A program made the translations under genes and the position numbers. 64,000 nucleotides of DNA from positions 3,410,001 through 3,474,000 of the forward strand of contig NC_006513.1 in NCBI RefSeq assembly GCF_000025965.1, written 5' to 3'. Below the pieces are notes generated by a model. That model was not told the DNA's origin, did no database searches, and saw only the letters and a program-made list of their open reading frames with translations. This stretch comes from Aromatoleum aromaticum EbN1 (GTDB lineage Bacteria; Pseudomonadota; Gammaproteobacteria; Burkholderiales; Rhodocyclaceae). Below, in pieces: positions 59,304 to 64,000 of the stretch. Position 1 is the stretch's first letter. Every line of letters starts with the position of its first letter.

Positions 59304-60485
59304 ATGCCGATGCTATCCCGCTCGCAGCGCAAAAAATTGCCGTTCGAGACTGTCGCCCTGGTGCTCCAGGGCGGCGGCGCGCTGGGGTCGTATCAGGCGG
59401 GCGTCTTCGAGGGGCTGGACGAAGCGGGCATCGAGCCGGACTGGCTCGCAGGCATTTCGATCGGCGCGTTGAACGTCGCCCTCATCGCCGGCACTCCTCC
59501 CGGGGAGCGGGTCGATCGCCTGAGAGCGTTCTGGGAGACGGTGTGCCAGCCGGTTTTCGTCCAGCCCGCCGCCGACCTGGTTCAGCACTGGGTCGAGCAG
59601 TCCGGTGCGGATGCACGCCGCCTCTTCAACGCGGTGGCCGCATGGCGTGCGGTGGTCGAAGGCCAGAAGGGATTCTTCACCCCTCGTCTGCCGCCGCCGT
59701 GGATGGCGCTGACACTACCGGAAGCAGACGTGAGCTATTACGACACGTCCCAACTGCACGAGACGCTTTCACGGCTCGTGGACCTCGATCGCATCAATGC
59801 GGGGCAGCCGCGGGTATCGGTGGGAGCGGTCAATGTGCGCACCGGTAATTTCGAATATTTCGACAACACGACGGGCCCGTGGAAGGGACGCCTGCGGCTG
59901 GAACATTTCATCGCTTCCGGCTCCCTCCCGCCCGGTTTCCCGCCCGTTGAGATAGACGGCGAGTTCTACTGGGACGGCGGCCTCATATCGAATACCCCTC
60001 TGAGCCACGTCCTCGAGGCCCAGCCTCGGCGCGACACACTGGCGTTCCAGGTGGACCTGTGGAGCGCGCTGGGAACCGTTCCGACGAACATCTGGGACGC
60101 GCAGGAGCGCCAGAAGGACATCCAGTATTCGAGCCGCACTCGCGCGATCACCGATCTGATGGCGCGCGAGCAGGAACTCCGCCGCCTGATCCGGGAACTC
60201 CTCGAGTACATCCCGGACGATACGCGCCTCGGCGACGAGTGGTGCCGCAAGGCGGGTCCGTGGGCCTGTGGGCGCCAAGTCAGCGTGATCCACCTCATCT
60301 ATCAGGAAAAGGAATGGGACGGACTCGCGAAAGACTACGAGTTCGGCCCCCTGACGATGCGCGACCACTGGGCGAGCGGTCTCGAGGACATGCGTAGCAC
60401 GCTGCAACACTCCGACTGGCTGGAGCGTCCGCCCCGGGATCAGTCCTTCGTCACGCACGCCCTGCACGCCCCGCCCGGTTTGTGA
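59304..60485 (+). CDS. Patatin-like phospholipase (DUF3734)
   Basis: About 393 residues from ATG 59304; a GTG at 59286 in frame is an alternative and neither has a strong ribosome-binding site. The patatin motifs are complete: oxyanion LQGGGALGSYQAG, nucleophile GISIGALN and Asp of WDGGLISNTPL. A DUF3734 C-terminal extension is present. Serine-Asp dyad lipases of this type are often next to 3-hydroxybutyrate dehydrogenase; the natural substrate is unclear. Confidence 0.88.
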   Translation: MPMLSRSQRKKLPFETVALVLQGGGALGSYQAGVFEGLDEAGIEPDWLAGISIGALNVALIAGTPPGERVDRLRAFWETVCQPVFVQPAADLVQHWVEQSGADARRLFNAVAAWRAVVEGQKGFFTPRLPPPWMALTLPEADVSYYDTSQLHETLSRLVDLDRINAGQPRVSVGAVNVRTGNFEYFDNTTGPWKGRLRLEHFIASGSLPPGFPPVEIDGEFYWDGGLISNTPLSHVLEAQPRRDTLAFQVDLWSALGTVPTNIWDAQERQKDIQYSSRTRAITDLMAREQELRRLIRELLEYIPDDTRLGDEWCRKAGPWACGRQVSVIHLIYQEKEWDGLAKDYEFGPLTMRDHWASGLEDMRSTLQHSDWLERPPRDQSFVTHALHAPPGL

Positions 60486-60506
60486 GCCATCCGGGCGGGG
60501 AGACTT

Positions 60507-62756
<2,250 letters not shown>

Positions 62757-62814
62757 TCAAGGCTTTGGCGGGTCTAATTTTCGGTCCTCCAGTTTTCGGT
62801 TGGAATCAACAGGG

Positions 62815-62836
62815 ATGGGCGTTAGCCCATTTTTTA
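62815..62836 (+). terminator. Hairpin with T-run in the rimP leader (attenuator candidate)
   Basis: ATGGGC (62815-62820) and GCCCAT (62825-62830) pair perfectly around GTTA and are followed at once by a T-rich run. It has the form of an intrinsic terminator yet sits just 16-20 bases before rimP, in the leader of the rimP-nusA operon. Because NusA modulates termination, autoregulation through this hairpin is attractive (inference). Confidence 0.7.
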
Positions 62837-62851
62837 TTTGTGGGCGTGGAA

Positions 62852-63280
62852 ATGGACGTCGAAGGTCTGGTTGAACAGGTGGTCAGCGGGCTCGGCTTCG
62901 AGCTGGTCGATTTCGAGACTTCCCCGAAAGGGCGGCTGATGCGCGTCTTCATCGATATCGAGCGGGGCGTGACGGTGGACGATTGCGCCACGGTCAGCAA
63001 TCAGCTCACCCGCGTGTTCGAAGTCGAGAACGTCGACTACGACCGGCTCGAAGTGTCCTCGCCAGGCCTTGATCGGCCGCTGAAAAAAACCGCCGACTTC
63101 GAACGCTTCGCGGGCGACGAAGTGCAGGTCCGGCTGCGCATGCCGATCGGCAATCAGCGAAATTTCATCGGGGTGCTCGAGGGACTGAGCGAAGGCGTGG
63201 TGCGTTTGCACACCGACAAAGGCGACGTCGCCTTTCCCTTCGATGAAATCGAGAAAGCACGCCTGGTACCCAAGTTTTGA
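62852..63280 (+). CDS. rimP: Ribosome maturation factor RimP
   Basis: 142 residues from ATG 62852. Typical RimP: GLGFELVDFETSPKGRLMRVFID, VSNQLTRVFEVE, YDRLEVSSPGLDRPLKK and the C-terminal SH3-like PFDEIEKARLVPKF. It acts in 30S subunit assembly. First gene of the rimP-nusA operon, 26 bases ahead of nusA. Confidence 0.95.
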   Translation: MDVEGLVEQVVSGLGFELVDFETSPKGRLMRVFIDIERGVTVDDCATVSNQLTRVFEVENVDYDRLEVSSPGLDRPLKKTADFERFAGDEVQVRLRMPIGNQRNFIGVLEGLSEGVVRLHTDKGDVAFPFDEIEKARLVPKF

Positions 63281-63306
63281 GCTTTCGGATGTGGAGGTTT
63301 TGATTA

Positions 63307-64000
63307 ATGAGCCGCGAGATATTGCTGCTTGTGGATGCGCTGGCGCGCGAAAAGAATGTGGCCAAGGACATCGTCTTCGGCGCACTGGAGAGTGCGCTCG
63401 CCTCCGCAACCAAGAAACGCATCAACGATGAAGCCGACGTGCGTGTAACGATCGATCGCGACACCGGGGACTACGAGTCTTTCCGCCGCTGGGTCGTGAT
63501 GCCCGACGAGGAGGTCGTCAACGACGAAGCCGAGATGGGCATCATCGACGCCCGCGAGATGGTCCCGGGTATCGAGCTCGGGGAATACATCGAGGAGCCG
63601 CTCGAGCCAATCGATTTCGGTCGCATCGGCGCCCAGGCGGCCAAGCAGGTCATCCTGCAGCGCATCCGCGACGCCGAGCGCGAGCAGATCCTGAACGACT
63701 TCCTCGAACGCAAGGAACACCTGGTTTCGGGCTCGATCAAGCGCATGGAGCGCGGCAACGCGATCATCGAGATCGGCCGGCTCGAAGCCGTGATCCCGCG
63801 CGACCAGATGATTCCGCGGGAAAACTTGCGCGTCGGCGACCGGGTCAAGGCATTCCTGCTGCGTATCGATCGGGGCGCCCGGGGCCCGCAGTTGATCCTG
63901 TCACGCACCGCGCCGGAATTCGTCGGCAAGCTCTTCGAGCTCGAAGTCCCGGAAATCGAGGACGGGCTGCTCGAGATCAAGGCCTGCGCACGCGACCCTG
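63307..64000 (+). CDS. nusA: Transcription termination/antitermination factor NusA, N-terminal part
   Basis: 231 residues before the window ends. The N-terminal RNA-polymerase-binding domain ([28 protein letters not shown]) and the beginning of the S1 domain ([31 protein letters not shown]) plus [19 protein letters not shown] are evident. It modulates pausing, termination and antitermination. Cut only by the window edge. Confidence 0.97.
   Translation, partial: MSREILLLVDALAREKNVAKDIVFGALESALASATKKRINDEADVRVTIDRDTGDYESFRRWVVMPDEEVVNDEAEMGIIDAREMVPGIELGEYIEEPLEPIDFGRIGAQAAKQVILQRIRDAEREQILNDFLERKEHLVSGSIKRMERGNAIIEIGRLEAVIPRDQMIPRENLRVGDRVKAFLLRIDRGARGPQLILSRTAPEFVGKLFELEVPEIEDGLLEIKACARDP

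Overview
The window reads as part of the chromosome of a GC-rich, facultatively denitrifying betaproteobacterium of the Aromatoleum/Azoarcus/Thauera type. The grounds are an ethylbenzene-dehydrogenase-type molybdoenzyme operon with a phenylethanol-dehydrogenase-like reductase, betaproteobacterial-style housekeeping genes (recJ/RpfE, lolCD, comEC, msrB, DUF2863, ppsR/ppsA, rimP-nusA), and many ATGA-type gene overlaps. This assignment rests on recalled family features, not on a database search.

Layout. Positions 1-2.2 kb: the 5' end of hutH (leaving the window) and a membrane diguanylate cyclase. Positions 2.5-36.6 kb: a large catabolic island. It contains a two-component system, a XylR/DmpR-type sigma-54 activator, an outer-membrane channel, an acetoacetyl-CoA-synthetase-like ligase and an MDR oxidoreductase (all on minus); then a minus-strand DUF1302/DUF1329/YCF48/RND envelope operon; then a plus-strand operon of biotin carrier, biotin carboxylase, pyruvate-carboxylase-type carboxyltransferase, HAD phosphatase and two phenylphosphate-synthase-like dikinase subunits; then a plus-strand operon ped-like, ebdA, ebdB, ebdC, ebdD, thiolase. 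Two identical 1282-bp ISAs1-family elements in opposite orientation flank the carboxylase operon. Each has its own perfect 10-bp target duplication. Positions 37-64 kb: ordinary core genome, including prfB with its programmed frameshift, and the 5' part of nusA at the right edge.

How the genes fit together (inference). A periplasmic Mo enzyme (EbdABC, matured by EbdD) would hydroxylate an alkylbenzene-type hydrocarbon to a secondary alcohol, and the SDR would oxidise it to a ketone. The ketone would be activated by an ATP-dependent two-subunit dikinase, presumably through an enol-phosphate-like state, and carboxylated by a biotin-dependent enzyme whose carboxyltransferase belongs to the family that acts on CoA-free keto substrates. 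The 3-oxo acid would then be ligated to CoA by the acetoacetyl-CoA-synthetase-like protein and cleaved by the SCP-x thiolase to an aromatic acyl-CoA plus acetyl-CoA (or propionyl-CoA). No acetone/acetophenone-carboxylase-type genes are present here, so the dikinase plus biotin carboxylase set is the most interesting system in the window. The carboxylase and dehydrogenase operons share a nearly identical upstream element with identical spacing, which supports one co-regulated pathway.
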